Source: Clostridium_AI sp964409685 (GTDB lineage: Bacteria > Bacillota > Clostridia > Lachnospirales > Lachnospiraceae). From it: DNA of 64,000 nucleotides. The DNA lies in contig CAYPEJ010000006.1 of the NCBI GenBank assembly GCA_964409685.1, positions 101,912 to 165,911 of the forward strand, in the 5' to 3' direction. The position numbers and the translations under genes are program-made. Below the pieces are notes generated by a model. It had not been told where the DNA came from. It ran no database searches and saw nothing but the letters and a program-made list of their open reading frames with translations. How positions within the stretch are numbered: the first letter of the stretch is position 1; every line of letters starts with the position of its first letter. This document shows positions 1 to 9,731 of this stretch, one piece after another.

Positions 1-3000
1 AACAACGCGATCCTTCTATGACAGAGATTCGTGTATTAGATACTTACTGGTCTGATCACTGCCGTCATACCACTTTCCTTACAGAACTAAAGAATATATC
101 TTTCGAAGATGGATATTACAATAAGCCAATCAAAGGTTCCTTCGAGAATTACAAAGAAGTACATGATGAAATTTTCAAAGGCAGAGATGATAAATATGTA
201 TCCCTTATGGATATCGCTTTATTAGCTATGAGAAAGTTGAAAAAAGAAGGCAAGCTTGCTGACATGGAAGAATCCGATGAAATCAATGCTTGTTCCATCG
301 TAGTTCCAGTTGAAATTGATGGAAAAACAGAAGAATGGTTAGTATTCTTTAAAAATGAAACACATAACCATCCAACAGAAATTGAACCTTTTGGTGGTGC
401 AGCAACTTGTCTTGGTGGTGCTATCCGTGACCCATTGTCAGGTCGTGGCTATGTATACCAAGCAATGCGTGTAACAGGTGCAGCAGACCCAACAAAATCC
501 TTAAAAGAAACATTAGAGGGAAAACTTCCTCAAAAGAAAATTGTAAAAGGTGCAGCAAGTGGATACAGTTCCTACGGTAACCAAATCGGTCTTGCAACAG
601 GTCTTGTAAATGAAATCTATCATCCAAACTATGTTGCTAAGAGAATGGAAATCGGTGCTGTTATGGGTGCAGCTCCAAGAAGAAATGTTATCCGTGAGAA
701 TTCCGACCCAGGCGATATCATCATTTTACTAGGTGGTAGAACAGGACGTGACGGTTGTGGTGGTGCAACAGGTTCTTCCAAATCCCACACAACAGAATCT
801 ATTCATACATGTGGTGCAGAAGTACAAAAAGGTAATGCACCTACAGAACGTAAGATTCAACGTTTATTCCGTAGAGAAGAAGTAAGCTCTATTATTAAGA
901 AATGTAACGACTTTGGAGCAGGCGGTGTATCAGTAGCAATCGGTGAGTTAGCAGCTGGCTTAAAAGTAGATTTAGATAAAGTACCTAAGAAATACGCAGG
1001 TCTTGACGGTACAGAACTAGCAATCTCCGAATCCCAAGAAAGAATGGCGATTGTAGTAGACCCTAAAGATGTAGATACATTATTAGGCTACGCAGAAGAA
1101 GAAAACTTAGAAGCAGTTTGCGTTGCAGTGGTAACAGAAGAACCAAGACTAGTATTATCTTGGAGAGGAAAGGAAATCGTAAATATCAGCCGTGCATTCC
1201 TTGACACAAACGGTGCACATCAAGAAACAGATGTAACCGTTCCTATGCCAGATGAAAAAGCAAACTATTTCAAAGAAGCAAAAGACGTAGCAGATTTCAA
1301 ATCCGCTTGGTTAAATAACTTAAAAGACCTAAATGTATGCTCTCAAAAAGGTCTAGTTGAAATGTTTGACAGTTCCATTGGTGCTGCAACTGTAACAATG
1401 CCTTACGGTGGAAAATATCAATTAACACCAACACAAACAATGATTGCAAAACTTCCAGTCCTAAAAGGAAAATGCGACACAGTAACTATGATGAGCTACG
1501 GCTTAGATCCATATTTATCAAGTTGGAGCCCATATCACGGTTCCGTATACGCAGTAATTTCCTCCGTTGCAAAAATCGTAGCAGCTGGTGGTGATATGAC
1601 AAAGATTCGTTTCACATTCCAAGAATATTTTGAACGTTTAGGAAATGATGCAAAACGTTGGGGTGTTCCAATGGCAGCATTACTTGGTGCATATGAAGCC
1701 CAAATGAAATTCGGTCTTCCAAGTATTGGTGGTAAAGATAGTATGTCTGGTACCTTTAACGATATTGATGTACCTCCAACACTTTGCTCTTTCGCAGTAG
1801 ACGTTGCAAAAGTTCAAGATGTGGTAACACCAGAACTTAAGAAGGCGGGCAACGTATTAGTATTATTTGAAATTGAAAAAGACGAATACGACTTACCAAA
1901 CTATGAAATGGTAATGGATTTATACAGCAAGTTGACTAAGTTAGGAAATGACAAAGTTCTTGTATCTGAATACGCAGTAGGATTTGGCGGTATCGCTGAA
2001 GCAGTCAGCAAAATGGCATTTGGTAACAAACTAGGTGTAGACTTATGTCCTAACTTTGAGAAAGAAAAATATTTTGCTCCACTATATGGTGCAATGGTAG
2101 CAGAAGTTGCGCCAGAAGATTTAGATAAATTAACGCAAGCAGGCGTTGCATTCACAAAATTTGGTAAAGTAAAAGCAGAAGCAAGCTTTACATGTGGCAA
2201 TGTATCAATCGATATGGAAGAAGCAATCAACGCTTGGACAAATACATTAGAAAAAGTATTCCCTACTGTATCTGATGTAGAACAAAAAGATGTGAAAATT
2301 GAAACATTTGATGCAAAAACAATTTACACAGCTAAGAATCAAATTGCAAAACCAAAAGTATTTATTCCTGTATTCCCAGGTACAAACTGCGAATATGATA
2401 CAGCAAAATCATTTGAAGCAGCAGGTGCAGAAGTAGAAACCGTAGTATTCAAGAACATGACAGCACAAAACATCATTGATTCTGTAAATGCATTTGAAGC
2501 AGCAATCAAATCCTCACAGATTATCATGTTCCCTGGTGGATTCAGTGCTGGTGACGAGCCAGATGGTTCCGCAAAATTCATCGCATCTGTATTCCGTAAT
2601 GCGAAGATTAAAGAAGCAACTAACGATTTGATTAAACAAAGAGACGGTTTAGCACTTGGTATCTGTAACGGTTTCCAAGCATTGATTAAATTAGGATTAG
2701 TACCTTATGGTGAAATCACAGATATTACAGAAGAAACACCAACACTTACAACAAATAGTATTGGTAGACATATTTCCAAGTCCGTTTATACAAAAGTAAT
2801 GACAAATAAATCTCCTTGGTTACAGTTAGCAGAACTTGGTGGCGTGTACTCCGTTCCAGCATCTCACGGTGAAGGAAGATTTGTTGCAAATGAAGAATGG
2901 CTTAAGAAATTGATTGAAAATGGTCAAGTTGCAACACAGTATGTAGATGCAGATGGTAATGCGACAATGGACGAAGCCTTTAATCCAAATGGATCTTATA

Positions 3001-3149
3001 TGGCAATCGAGGGTATCGTAAGTCCAGACGGTCGTGTGCTTGGTAAGATGGCACATAGTGAACGTCGTGGAGATGGAGTTGCAATTAACATTTATGGTGA
3101 GCAGAATCAGATGATTTTTGAGTCTGGCGTGAAGTATTTTAGAGGATAA
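1..3149 (+). CDS. purL: Phosphoribosylformylglycinamidine synthase PurL (5' end missing)
   Basis: This large single-chain FGAM synthase converts FGAR, glutamine and ATP to FGAM, the fourth step of purine synthesis. The frame is open from base 3, before the first ATG at 18, so the gene starts outside the window. About 1,050 residues are visible against roughly 1,250 expected. Visible landmarks are the early SDHCRHTTF motif, the glycine-rich nucleotide-binding stretch GGRTGRDGCGGATG, and a C-terminal class I glutaminase domain with the nucleophile motif GICNGFQ and the SHGEGR histidine. This glutaminase fusion distinguishes it from the small PurL of the PurLQS complex. It ends before a strong intrinsic terminator. 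The identification is secure; only the start is unknown. Confidence 0.97.
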   Translation, partial: QRDPSMTEIRVLDTYWSDHCRHTTFLTELKNISFEDGYYNKPIKGSFENYKEVHDEIFKGRDDKYVSLMDIALLAMRKLKKEGKLADMEESDEINACSIVVPVEIDGKTEEWLVFFKNETHNHPTEIEPFGGAATCLGGAIRDPLSGRGYVYQAMRVTGAADPTKSLKETLEGKLPQKKIVKGAASGYSSYGNQIGLATGLVNEIYHPNYVAKRMEIGAVMGAAPRRNVIRENSDPGDIIILLGGRTGRDGCGGATGSSKSHTTESIHTCGAEVQKGNAPTERKIQRLFRREEVSSIIKKCNDFGAGGVSVAIGELAAGLKVDLDKVPKKYAGLDGTELAISESQERMAIVVDPKDVDTLLGYAEEENLEAVCVAVVTEEPRLVLSWRGKEIVNISRAFLDTNGAHQETDVTVPMPDEKANYFKEAKDVADFKSAWLNNLKDLNVCSQKGLVEMFDSSIGAATVTMPYGGKYQLTPTQTMIAKLPVLKGKCDTVTMMSYGLDPYLSSWSPYHGSVYAVISSVAKIVAAGGDMTKIRFTFQEYFERLGNDAKRWGVPMAALLGAYEAQMKFGLPSIGGKDSMSGTFNDIDVPPTLCSFAVDVAKVQDVVTPELKKAGNVLVLFEIEKDEYDLPNYEMVMDLYSKLTKLGNDKVLVSEYAVGFGGIAEAVSKMAFGNKLGVDLCPNFEKEKYFAPLYGAMVAEVAPEDLDKLTQAGVAFTKFGKVKAEASFTCGNVSIDMEEAINAWTNTLEKVFPTVSDVEQKDVKIETFDAKTIYTAKNQIAKPKVFIPVFPGTNCEYDTAKSFEAAGAEVETVVFKNMTAQNIIDSVNAFEAAIKSSQIIMFPGGFSAGDEPDGSAKFIASVFRNAKIKEATNDLIKQRDGLALGICNGFQALIKLGLVPYGEITDITEETPTLTTNSIGRHISKSVYTKVMTNKSPWLQLAELGGVYSVPASHGEGRFVANEEWLKKLIENGQVATQYVDADGNATMDEAFNPNGSYMAIEGIVSPDGRVLGKMAHSERRGDGVAINIYGEQNQMIFESGVKYFRG

Positions 3150-3162
3150 TAAAGATAGGAGA

Positions 3163-3197
3163 ATAGTCCGAGGATGTGAAGTTCTCGGACTATTTTT
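3163..3197 (+). terminator. Intrinsic terminator after purL
   Basis: A 10-bp perfect stem (3163-3172 with 3184-3193) is followed by a T run, 14 bp after the purL stop codon. Confidence 0.9.
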
Positions 3198-3304
3198 GAA
3201 ATTGTATTCAATATTTTTAATAATTATCTTTTTTTAGTACTAGAGTACTTATAATGAAAAAGAAAGATATTAATTCCTCTGTAGTATTTTCCTTAAAAAT
3301 CGGC

Positions 3305-3310
3305 TATAAT
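3305..3310 (+). promoter_or_regulatory. Possible -10 box for cls
   Basis: A consensus TATAAT lies 27 bp before the cls start. The -35 region is poor, so only the -10 is proposed. An AGTACT-AG-AGTACT inverted repeat (3236-3249) lies upstream and could be an operator. Confidence 0.4.
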
Positions 3311-3336
3311 TTATCCTTATAGAATAGGAGGAATAT

Positions 3337-4872
3337 ATGTCTAGAAAATACAAAAAAATGATCTACAACCGTATTTTCATCACAGGAGTACTAATCATAA
3401 TTCAAGTTGCATGGTTAATCATTTGGTTTAACAATCTTTTTGAACACCATGCATTTATTAATACGCTATTCACAGTATTAAGCATAATATTTGTACTCGT
3501 AATTATAAGTAAAGACGGAAATCCTGCATTTAAAATCGGTTGGCTTATTTTAATTATGGTAACCCCACTTTTCGGAGCTCTTCTATATTTATTTTCAGGA
3601 GACAACAAACCGTCGAGAAAATTAAGAAAAAAGCTTGATGCAGAAGAAACGCGGTTAAGACAGTACTTAGTCCAAGACCAAGAAGTATTTCATGAAATAA
3701 GTCAAATGGAAGAACGAGTAAGTGGAACTTGCCAATACCTAAATAACCTAAGTGGTTATCCAGTTTACAAAAATACAGAAGTAGTTTACTACCCAATCGG
3801 TGAAAAAATGTACGAAAGTATGTTAGAAGAATTAGAAAAGGCCCAACATTACATTTTCCTAGAGTACTTTATCATAAGTGAAGGAATCATGTGGAATCGA
3901 ATATTAGAGATATTAACAAGAAAAGCCCAAGAAGGTCTTGATGTTCGACTTATCTACGATGATATGGGATGTTTAACTTTATTACCACCAGGATACGAAA
4001 AAGAGCTAGAACGAAGAGGAATTAAATGTATCGTCTTTAATCCAGTTGTTCCATTCCTATCCTTAGTAATGAACAATCGTGACCACAGAAAAATTATTGT
4101 TATTGATGGGCATACTGCATTTAACGGTGGTATTAACTTATCCGATGAGTATATCAACGAAAAGTTACGTTTTGGTCACTGGAAAGACACTGGTGTCATG
4201 TTACAAGGTGAAGCCGTTTGGAATTTTACTATTATGTTCTTAAATATGTGGAATGCATTAAGACCAACCGATGATAACGTAGAACAATACAAACCACATG
4301 TTCATCACCTAGAGTCGTTTCAAAACGATGGATTTGTGCAGCCATTTGCAGATAGTCCTTTGGATGGAGAGTCTGTAGCAGAAAATGTATATTTAGAAAT
4401 TATAAACCAAGCGAAAAAATATGTGTACATTTTTACCCCATATCTTATCTTAGATAACGAAATGAAAACAGCCTTATGTCTTGCTGCAAAGCGTGGCGTT
4501 GATGTTAGATTAGTAACCCCAGGGGTTCCAGATAAGAGAACCGTATATCGCTTAACTCGTGCCAACTATACACCGCTATTACGAGCAGGAGTGAAAATCT
4601 ATGAGTACACCCCAGGTTTTCTTCATGCAAAGAGTTACGTATGTGATGATAAATTTGGTATCGTAGGAACCATTAATATGGACTACCGAAGTTTATATCT
4701 TCATTTTGAATGTGGAACCTTTATTTATGATTCTAAAATGATTCAGGATTTAAAAGCCGATACGCTAGAAACGATTGAATTGAGTAGAGAGATTACGATA
4801 AAAGATGGGAAAATGGGATACTTAGGGAAATTGTATGATGCGATTTTACAAATTCTTGCACCGTTGTTTTAA
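3337..4872 (+). CDS. cls: Cardiolipin synthase (phospholipase D superfamily)
   Basis: This membrane enzyme joins two phosphatidylglycerols into cardiolipin and glycerol. The 511 residues match the usual length of bacterial Cls. Two N-terminal hydrophobic segments (about residues 10-30 and 40-58) are followed by two PLD domains. Each PLD domain has an HKD motif: HRKIIVID near residue 249 and HAKSYVCD near residue 430, each followed by a conserved GG/GT-IN motif. The ATG has a good AGGAGG 6 nt upstream. The gene is monocistronic, bounded by terminators on both sides. Other PLD-family phosphatidyltransferases are possible, but the TM-TM-PLD-PLD layout is that of Cls. Confidence 0.93.
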   Translation: MSRKYKKMIYNRIFITGVLIIIQVAWLIIWFNNLFEHHAFINTLFTVLSIIFVLVIISKDGNPAFKIGWLILIMVTPLFGALLYLFSGDNKPSRKLRKKLDAEETRLRQYLVQDQEVFHEISQMEERVSGTCQYLNNLSGYPVYKNTEVVYYPIGEKMYESMLEELEKAQHYIFLEYFIISEGIMWNRILEILTRKAQEGLDVRLIYDDMGCLTLLPPGYEKELERRGIKCIVFNPVVPFLSLVMNNRDHRKIIVIDGHTAFNGGINLSDEYINEKLRFGHWKDTGVMLQGEAVWNFTIMFLNMWNALRPTDDNVEQYKPHVHHLESFQNDGFVQPFADSPLDGESVAENVYLEIINQAKKYVYIFTPYLILDNEMKTALCLAAKRGVDVRLVTPGVPDKRTVYRLTRANYTPLLRAGVKIYEYTPGFLHAKSYVCDDKFGIVGTINMDYRSLYLHFECGTFIYDSKMIQDLKADTLETIELSREITIKDGKMGYLGKLYDAILQILAPLF

Positions 4873-4918
4873 AAGGGTTACAAAATTTTTGTGAAAATGT
4901 ATAAAGTTACGTAAAAAT

Positions 4919-4950
4919 GGTGACAGTGATTAAGACTGTCATCACTTTTT
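4919..4950 (+). terminator. Intrinsic terminator after cls
   Basis: A stem TGACAGT/ACTGTCA with a G-T extension is followed by a run of T. Confidence 0.8.
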
Positions 4951-5050
4951 ATTTGTCTATATTCAGAAAAAGAAAATTGTGGTACTATGTAACAGGAAAA
5001 GATTTCGAAAGAAACCCAGAACGGGAGAATAAAACAAAGGAGGTAGAAAT

Positions 5051-6778
5051 GTGAAAAAACTGCTTAAGTATCTAAGCGAATACAAAAAAGAATGTATTCT
5101 AGGGCCTCTATTTAAACTATTAGAAGCACTCTTTGAACTATTTGTTCCATTAGTTATGGCAACCATTATTGATGTGGGGATTGCAGGTAATGACAAGCCC
5201 TATATTATGAAAATGTGTTTTGTACTTATCTTACTTGGAGTAGTCGGTTTAGCAAGCTCCATTACAGCACAATTTTTTGCAGCCAAGGCAGCCGTCGGCT
5301 TTGCTACTAAGCTACGACATGTGCTGTTTGAACATATTCAGTCATTGTCCTTTACAGAAATGGATGTTGTAGGGACGTCAACCCTTATTACAAGAATGAC
5401 AAGTGATATCAACCAAGTACAATCTGGTGTAAATATGGCACTGCGCCTATTTTTACGTTCACCATTTATCGTATTTGGTGCAATGATTATGGCATTTACC
5501 CTAGATGTAAAATGTGCCATCATTTTTGTGTTCACCATACCGATTTTATTTGTCATTGTATTTGGAATCATGAAGATAACCATTCCTTTATACAAACGAG
5601 TACAAGAAGGATTAGACCGCGTATTAGGAATTACAAGAGAAAATCTAACTGGTACAAGAGTAATCCGTGCTTTTAACAAGCAAGAGGAAGAAATCGAGGA
5701 ATTTGACGAGAAAAATCAAACTTTAACTAACTGGCAAATCTTCGTTGGAAGAATCTCAGCACTTATGAATCCAACGACATTTATTGTAATTAATCTAGCA
5801 ACAGTAGCACTTTTATGGACAGGTGCCATTCAGGTAGATACGGGTAGAATTACACAGGGTGAAGTCATTGCACTAGTAAACTACATGTCACAAATCCTTG
5901 TAGAATTAGTAAAACTAGCAAACCTAGTTGTCTTAGTAACCAAAGCCCTTGCATGTGCAAATCGTGTACAAGCCGTTCTAGAAGAGGAAACTTCTATGGA
6001 CATGAGCGGTACTGCTACAACAGGGAAAAATACAGATGTAATTGTTGAATTTAATCATGTAAGTTTAACGTATAAAGATGCCGGAGACGAATCTCTAACC
6101 GATATCAATTTCCAAGTAAGACGTGGAGAAACCGTAGGGATTATAGGTGGTACAGGTTCAGGTAAATCGTCCTTAGTAAATATGATTCCTCGATTCTACG
6201 ATGCAACCAAAGGCGAAGTAAAAATCGACGGTATCAATGTAAAACAATATCAGATGTCCTCGTTACGGGATAAAATTGGCGTTGTTTTACAAAAAGCTGT
6301 TCTGTTCAAAGGAACTATCCGTGAAAACTTACTTTGGGGAAATGCTGATGCGACAGAAAAGGAATTAGAGCAAGCCATAGAAGCATCTCAAGCAAAAGAA
6401 TTTGTGGATCAAAAAGAAGGCAGATTGGATTTTTCAATAGAAGAAAATGCAAGAAATCTTTCAGGGGGACAAAAGCAAAGGCTTACCATTGCCCGTGCTC
6501 TTGTTCGAAAACCAGAGATTCTTATCTTAGATGACAGCGCCTCCGCATTAGATTTTGCAACAGATGCAAGACTTCGAAAAGCCATTAAAAACTTAGATGA
6601 AAAATTAACTGTATTTATTGTTTCTCAACGTGCCTCATCCATTCAATATGCCGACAAAATCGTAGTCCTCGACGATGGGTGTGTTGCAGGAATTGGAAAG
6701 CATGAAGAGTTACTAGCTACATGCTCTGTTTATCAGGAAATTTATTATTCTCAATTTCCAAAGGAGGGCAGGAAATAA
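5051..6778 (+). CDS. ABC exporter half-transporter, degenerate-site subunit
   Basis: This is a type IV ABC exporter subunit of 575 residues: an N-terminal six-helix membrane domain (about 1-310) and a C-terminal nucleotide-binding domain. The NBD has Walker A GGTGSGKSS, signature LSGGQKQRL and Walker B LILDD. The residue after Walker B is Asp instead of the catalytic Glu, as in the degenerate-site half of heterodimeric exporters (BmrC, TM287 type). It starts with GTG behind GGAGG. The last base of its stop codon is the first base of the next gene's ATG, so the two are translationally coupled and probably form one heterodimer. The substrate (drug, lipid or peptide) cannot be told from sequence. 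Confidence 0.9.
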   Translation: MKKLLKYLSEYKKECILGPLFKLLEALFELFVPLVMATIIDVGIAGNDKPYIMKMCFVLILLGVVGLASSITAQFFAAKAAVGFATKLRHVLFEHIQSLSFTEMDVVGTSTLITRMTSDINQVQSGVNMALRLFLRSPFIVFGAMIMAFTLDVKCAIIFVFTIPILFVIVFGIMKITIPLYKRVQEGLDRVLGITRENLTGTRVIRAFNKQEEEIEEFDEKNQTLTNWQIFVGRISALMNPTTFIVINLATVALLWTGAIQVDTGRITQGEVIALVNYMSQILVELVKLANLVVLVTKALACANRVQAVLEEETSMDMSGTATTGKNTDVIVEFNHVSLTYKDAGDESLTDINFQVRRGETVGIIGGTGSGKSSLVNMIPRFYDATKGEVKIDGINVKQYQMSSLRDKIGVVLQKAVLFKGTIRENLLWGNADATEKELEQAIEASQAKEFVDQKEGRLDFSIEENARNLSGGQKQRLTIARALVRKPEILILDDSASALDFATDARLRKAIKNLDEKLTVFIVSQRASSIQYADKIVVLDDGCVAGIGKHEELLATCSVYQEIYYSQFPKEGRK

Positions 6779-8535
6779 TGACAAATAAAGATAAAAAGCA
6801 ATTGCAAAAAGATACGTTTGGTAAAGTTTTAAAACGGATCAAAAAATATTGGCCATTTGTTGTGCTCTCTATTGTATTTGCAGCAGTATCCGTAGCATTT
6901 ACATTATATATACCAGTGCTTACAGGAGAAGCAATTGACCATATCATCGACAAAGGGCAAGTTGATTTTGTTGAAATCACAGCCGTTATTCGAAAAATCG
7001 TTATCGTAATCGGAATCACTGCATTAGCCCAATGGATTATGAACGTATGTAATAACAAAATCACTTACCGCGTGGTACAAGACATTCGTTCTGAAGCGAT
7101 TCGCAAAATAGAAATTCTTCCATTAAAATATTTAGACGGAAAATCTTCTGGTGAAATCGTAAGTCGTGTTATTGCAGATGTAGATCAATTTGCAGATGGG
7201 TTACTGATGGGATTTACTCAGTTATTTACAGGGGTAATAACCATTATTGGAACATTAGGATTTATGATTGCTGTAAATATCAAAATCACTCTAGTAGTAG
7301 TCTTGATTACGCCAATTTCTCTGTTTGTAGCAAGCTTTATTGCAAAGAAAACATATGCAATGTTTAAACTACAATCTGAGACAAGAGGGGAACTTACTGG
7401 ATTTATTGATGAAATAATTGGAAATGAAAAAGTCGTACAAGCCTTTGGACACGAAGATGAGGCCATTGAAACATTCGATGAAATCAATGGACGTTTAAAA
7501 ACAGCTTCGCTACGTGCAATTTTCTTTTCTTCTTTAACAAATCCAAGTACTCGATTTGTCAACAGCCTTGTATATACAGGGGTTGGAATCACAGGTGCCT
7601 TTTCCGTTATGAGTGGAGGAATTACCATTGGTCAACTTTCGTGCTTTTTAAGCTATGCCAATCAATACACTAAGCCATTTAATGAAATATCAGGAGTTGT
7701 CACAGAATTGCAGAATGCCCTTGCATGTGCCGCAAGAATCTTTGATTTAATTGACGAAGATGCAGAGATACAAGAACTAGAACACGCAAAGGTGTTAGAA
7801 CATGTAGATGGAACAGTAGACTTACAAAATGTATATTTTTCCTATATAGCAGACCATAAATTAATACAAGATTTTAATTTACATGTAGAACCAGGTCAAA
7901 GAGTAGCCATCGTTGGACCAACAGGATGTGGTAAGACTACTATTATTAATTTGTTAATGCGTTTTTACGATATTGACAGTGGCTCTATTAAAGTCAGTGG
8001 TGAAGATATCCGAGAAGTAACAAGAAAAAGCCTTCGTTCCAGTTATGGTATGGTATTACAGGAAACATGGCTGAAAGAAGGTACTATTCGTGAAAATATT
8101 ACAATGGGTAAACCAGACGCTACAGACGAAGAAGTATTAGCAGCAGCAAAAGCATCTCATGCCCACAGTTTTATCAAGCGTCTACCAAAAGGCTATGATA
8201 CTGTAATTACAGAAGATGGTGGTAGTTTATCACAAGGACAGAAGCAGCTTTTATGTATTACAAGAGTTATGCTTTGTCTACCACCAATGCTTATTTTAGA
8301 CGAAGCAACTTCATCCATTGATACAAGAACTGAGATTAAGATACAAGAAGCATTTGCAAAAATGATGGAAGGTAGAACAAGCTTTATCGTAGCCCACCGC
8401 CTATCCACCATTCGCGAGGCCGACATTATCTTAGTAATGAAAGATGGAAATATTATTGAGCAAGGAAATCACGAAACCTTATTACAACAAAATGGTTTCT
8501 ATGCGAACTTATACAATAGTCAGTTCCAAGCGTAA
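6778..8535 (+). CDS. ABC exporter half-transporter, catalytic-site subunit
   Basis: This 585-residue partner of the preceding gene has a membrane domain (about 20-330) and an NBD with Walker A GPTGCGKTT, signature LSQGQKQ and Walker B MLILDEATSSID. It keeps the catalytic Glu that its partner lacks, matching the BmrD/TM288 half of heterodimeric exporters. The start is the ATG at 6778, preceded by AAGGAGGG about 9 nt upstream. A longer reading from 6721 would run inside the upstream gene and has no ribosome site. The start overlaps the upstream stop by one base. Known family members export drugs or lipids from the inner leaflet; the specificity here is unknown. Confidence 0.9.
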   Translation: MTNKDKKQLQKDTFGKVLKRIKKYWPFVVLSIVFAAVSVAFTLYIPVLTGEAIDHIIDKGQVDFVEITAVIRKIVIVIGITALAQWIMNVCNNKITYRVVQDIRSEAIRKIEILPLKYLDGKSSGEIVSRVIADVDQFADGLLMGFTQLFTGVITIIGTLGFMIAVNIKITLVVVLITPISLFVASFIAKKTYAMFKLQSETRGELTGFIDEIIGNEKVVQAFGHEDEAIETFDEINGRLKTASLRAIFFSSLTNPSTRFVNSLVYTGVGITGAFSVMSGGITIGQLSCFLSYANQYTKPFNEISGVVTELQNALACAARIFDLIDEDAEIQELEHAKVLEHVDGTVDLQNVYFSYIADHKLIQDFNLHVEPGQRVAIVGPTGCGKTTIINLLMRFYDIDSGSIKVSGEDIREVTRKSLRSSYGMVLQETWLKEGTIRENITMGKPDATDEEVLAAAKASHAHSFIKRLPKGYDTVITEDGGSLSQGQKQLLCITRVMLCLPPMLILDEATSSIDTRTEIKIQEAFAKMMEGRTSFIVAHRLSTIREADIILVMKDGNIIEQGNHETLLQQNGFYANLYNSQFQA

Positions 8536-8571
8536 GTTTGATGGTGATGGTAAAATTTCTCGTTACAAAAC

Positions 8572-8600
8572 TTGTATTCAAAATTAAGTGGTGTTATACT
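8572..8600 (+). promoter_or_regulatory. SigA-type promoter for the methionine aminopeptidase
   Basis: TTGTAT, 17 bp, TATACT. The inferred start near 8607 leaves a leader of about 65 nt before the ATG at 8673. Confidence 0.65.
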
Positions 8601-8672
8601 AAAACTACTAATGCCCAGTAAATCTTGGGAAAATTAATTCTGTTTGACAGAAAAGAAAGTGATGCGATAGAA

Positions 8673-9542
8673 ATGAAATTAGGCCGTAATGACCAATGTT
8701 GGTGTGGCAGTCATAAAAAATACAAAAGCTGTCACATGGCATTTGATGAAAAAATACAAGCATATGCAGATAAAGGTGCAATCGTGCCAACTCACGATAT
8801 GATTAAGACACCAGAACAAATCGAAGGAATTCGAAAAGCAGGCGAAATCAATACAATGGTATTAAACCATGTTGAAAAGTTCGTAAAAGAAGGCATTTCC
8901 ACAGGGGAATTAGACAGAATAGTACATGACTATACATTAGAACTAGGTGGGATTCCAGCGTGTTTAGGCTATTGTGGATATCCAAAGAGCGTTTGTACAT
9001 CTATTAATGAAGTTGTATGTCATGGTATTCCAGATGATAACCGTATTTTAAAAAGTGGTGATATCGTAAACATTGACTGTACAACCATTTACAACGGTTA
9101 CTATGGAGATGCATCCCGTATGTACTGTATTGGTGATGTAGACCCAGAAGTTCGTAAGCTTGTGGAAGTGACAAAAGAATGCTTAGAACTTGGTTTAAAA
9201 GAAGCAAAACCATTTAATTTCATCGGTGATATCGGTTATGTCATCAATGAACATGCCACAAAACATGGTTATTCTGTAGTTCGTGATATTTGCGGACATG
9301 GATGTGGTGTAGACTTCCACGAAGAACCATATGTAAGCCATATTGGAAATCGTGGCGAAGATATGTTGATTGTACCAGGAATGACATTTACGATCGAGCC
9401 GATGATTAATCTTGGTGTTGCAGAGTATTATGAAGATGAAGAAGATGGATGGACAATCTCTACAGAAGATGGAAAGCCATCTGCACAATGGGAATATACA
9501 ATTTTAATTACAGAAGATGGGGCAGAGATTTTGTCTCATTAG
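8673..9542 (+). CDS. map: Methionine aminopeptidase with N-terminal SEC-C zinc motif
   Basis: This enzyme removes the initiator methionine from nascent proteins using two metal ions. The first ~24 residues form a SEC-C motif (CWCGSHKKYKSCH), a zinc-binding module expected to help contact the ribosome. The remaining pita-bread domain carries the metal ligands: His in CHGIPDD, Asp in NIDCT and GYYGD, His in CGHGCG, Glu in TIEPM and Glu in WEYTI. The 289-residue form from ATG 8673 is preferred because SEC-C starts right after it. An upstream TTG at 8625 lacks a ribosome site. The ribosome site at 8673 is itself weak. Confidence 0.93.
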   Translation: MKLGRNDQCWCGSHKKYKSCHMAFDEKIQAYADKGAIVPTHDMIKTPEQIEGIRKAGEINTMVLNHVEKFVKEGISTGELDRIVHDYTLELGGIPACLGYCGYPKSVCTSINEVVCHGIPDDNRILKSGDIVNIDCTTIYNGYYGDASRMYCIGDVDPEVRKLVEVTKECLELGLKEAKPFNFIGDIGYVINEHATKHGYSVVRDICGHGCGVDFHEEPYVSHIGNRGEDMLIVPGMTFTIEPMINLGVAEYYEDEEDGWTISTEDGKPSAQWEYTILITEDGAEILSH

Positions 9543-9548
9543 AAAGAG

Positions 9549-9582
9549 AAAGACTGTTTGACGATGAGTTGAGCAGTCTTTT
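9549..9582 (+). terminator. Weak intrinsic terminator after map
   Basis: AAAGACTG pairs with CAGTCTTT across a 17-nt loop; the T run is short. Confidence 0.5.
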
Positions 9583-9603
9583 GACATTCTAGATGTTTGT
9601 TGT

Positions 9604-9633
9604 TGACATGCTAGGGAAATACTTGTTAATATA
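9604..9633 (+). promoter_or_regulatory. Promoter for the AAA ATPase/nuclease-like pair
   Basis: A consensus TTGACA is followed at 18 bp by TAATAT. The leader is about 90 nt. Confidence 0.55.
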
Positions 9634-9731
9634 AACTAAGATTTGTTTGAATAGTACATATGAGAAAATAAATATATTGAAAAAGTAATTAAGATTATAT
9701 ATTGGATTGGAAATAAAGAAGGAAGTAAAAC

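Noticed and set aside
7218..7628. A 136-codon minus-strand open frame in the second ABC exporter gene
   Set aside because: It is fully antisense to a conserved membrane domain; hydrophobic look comes from the complementary strand of helix codons.
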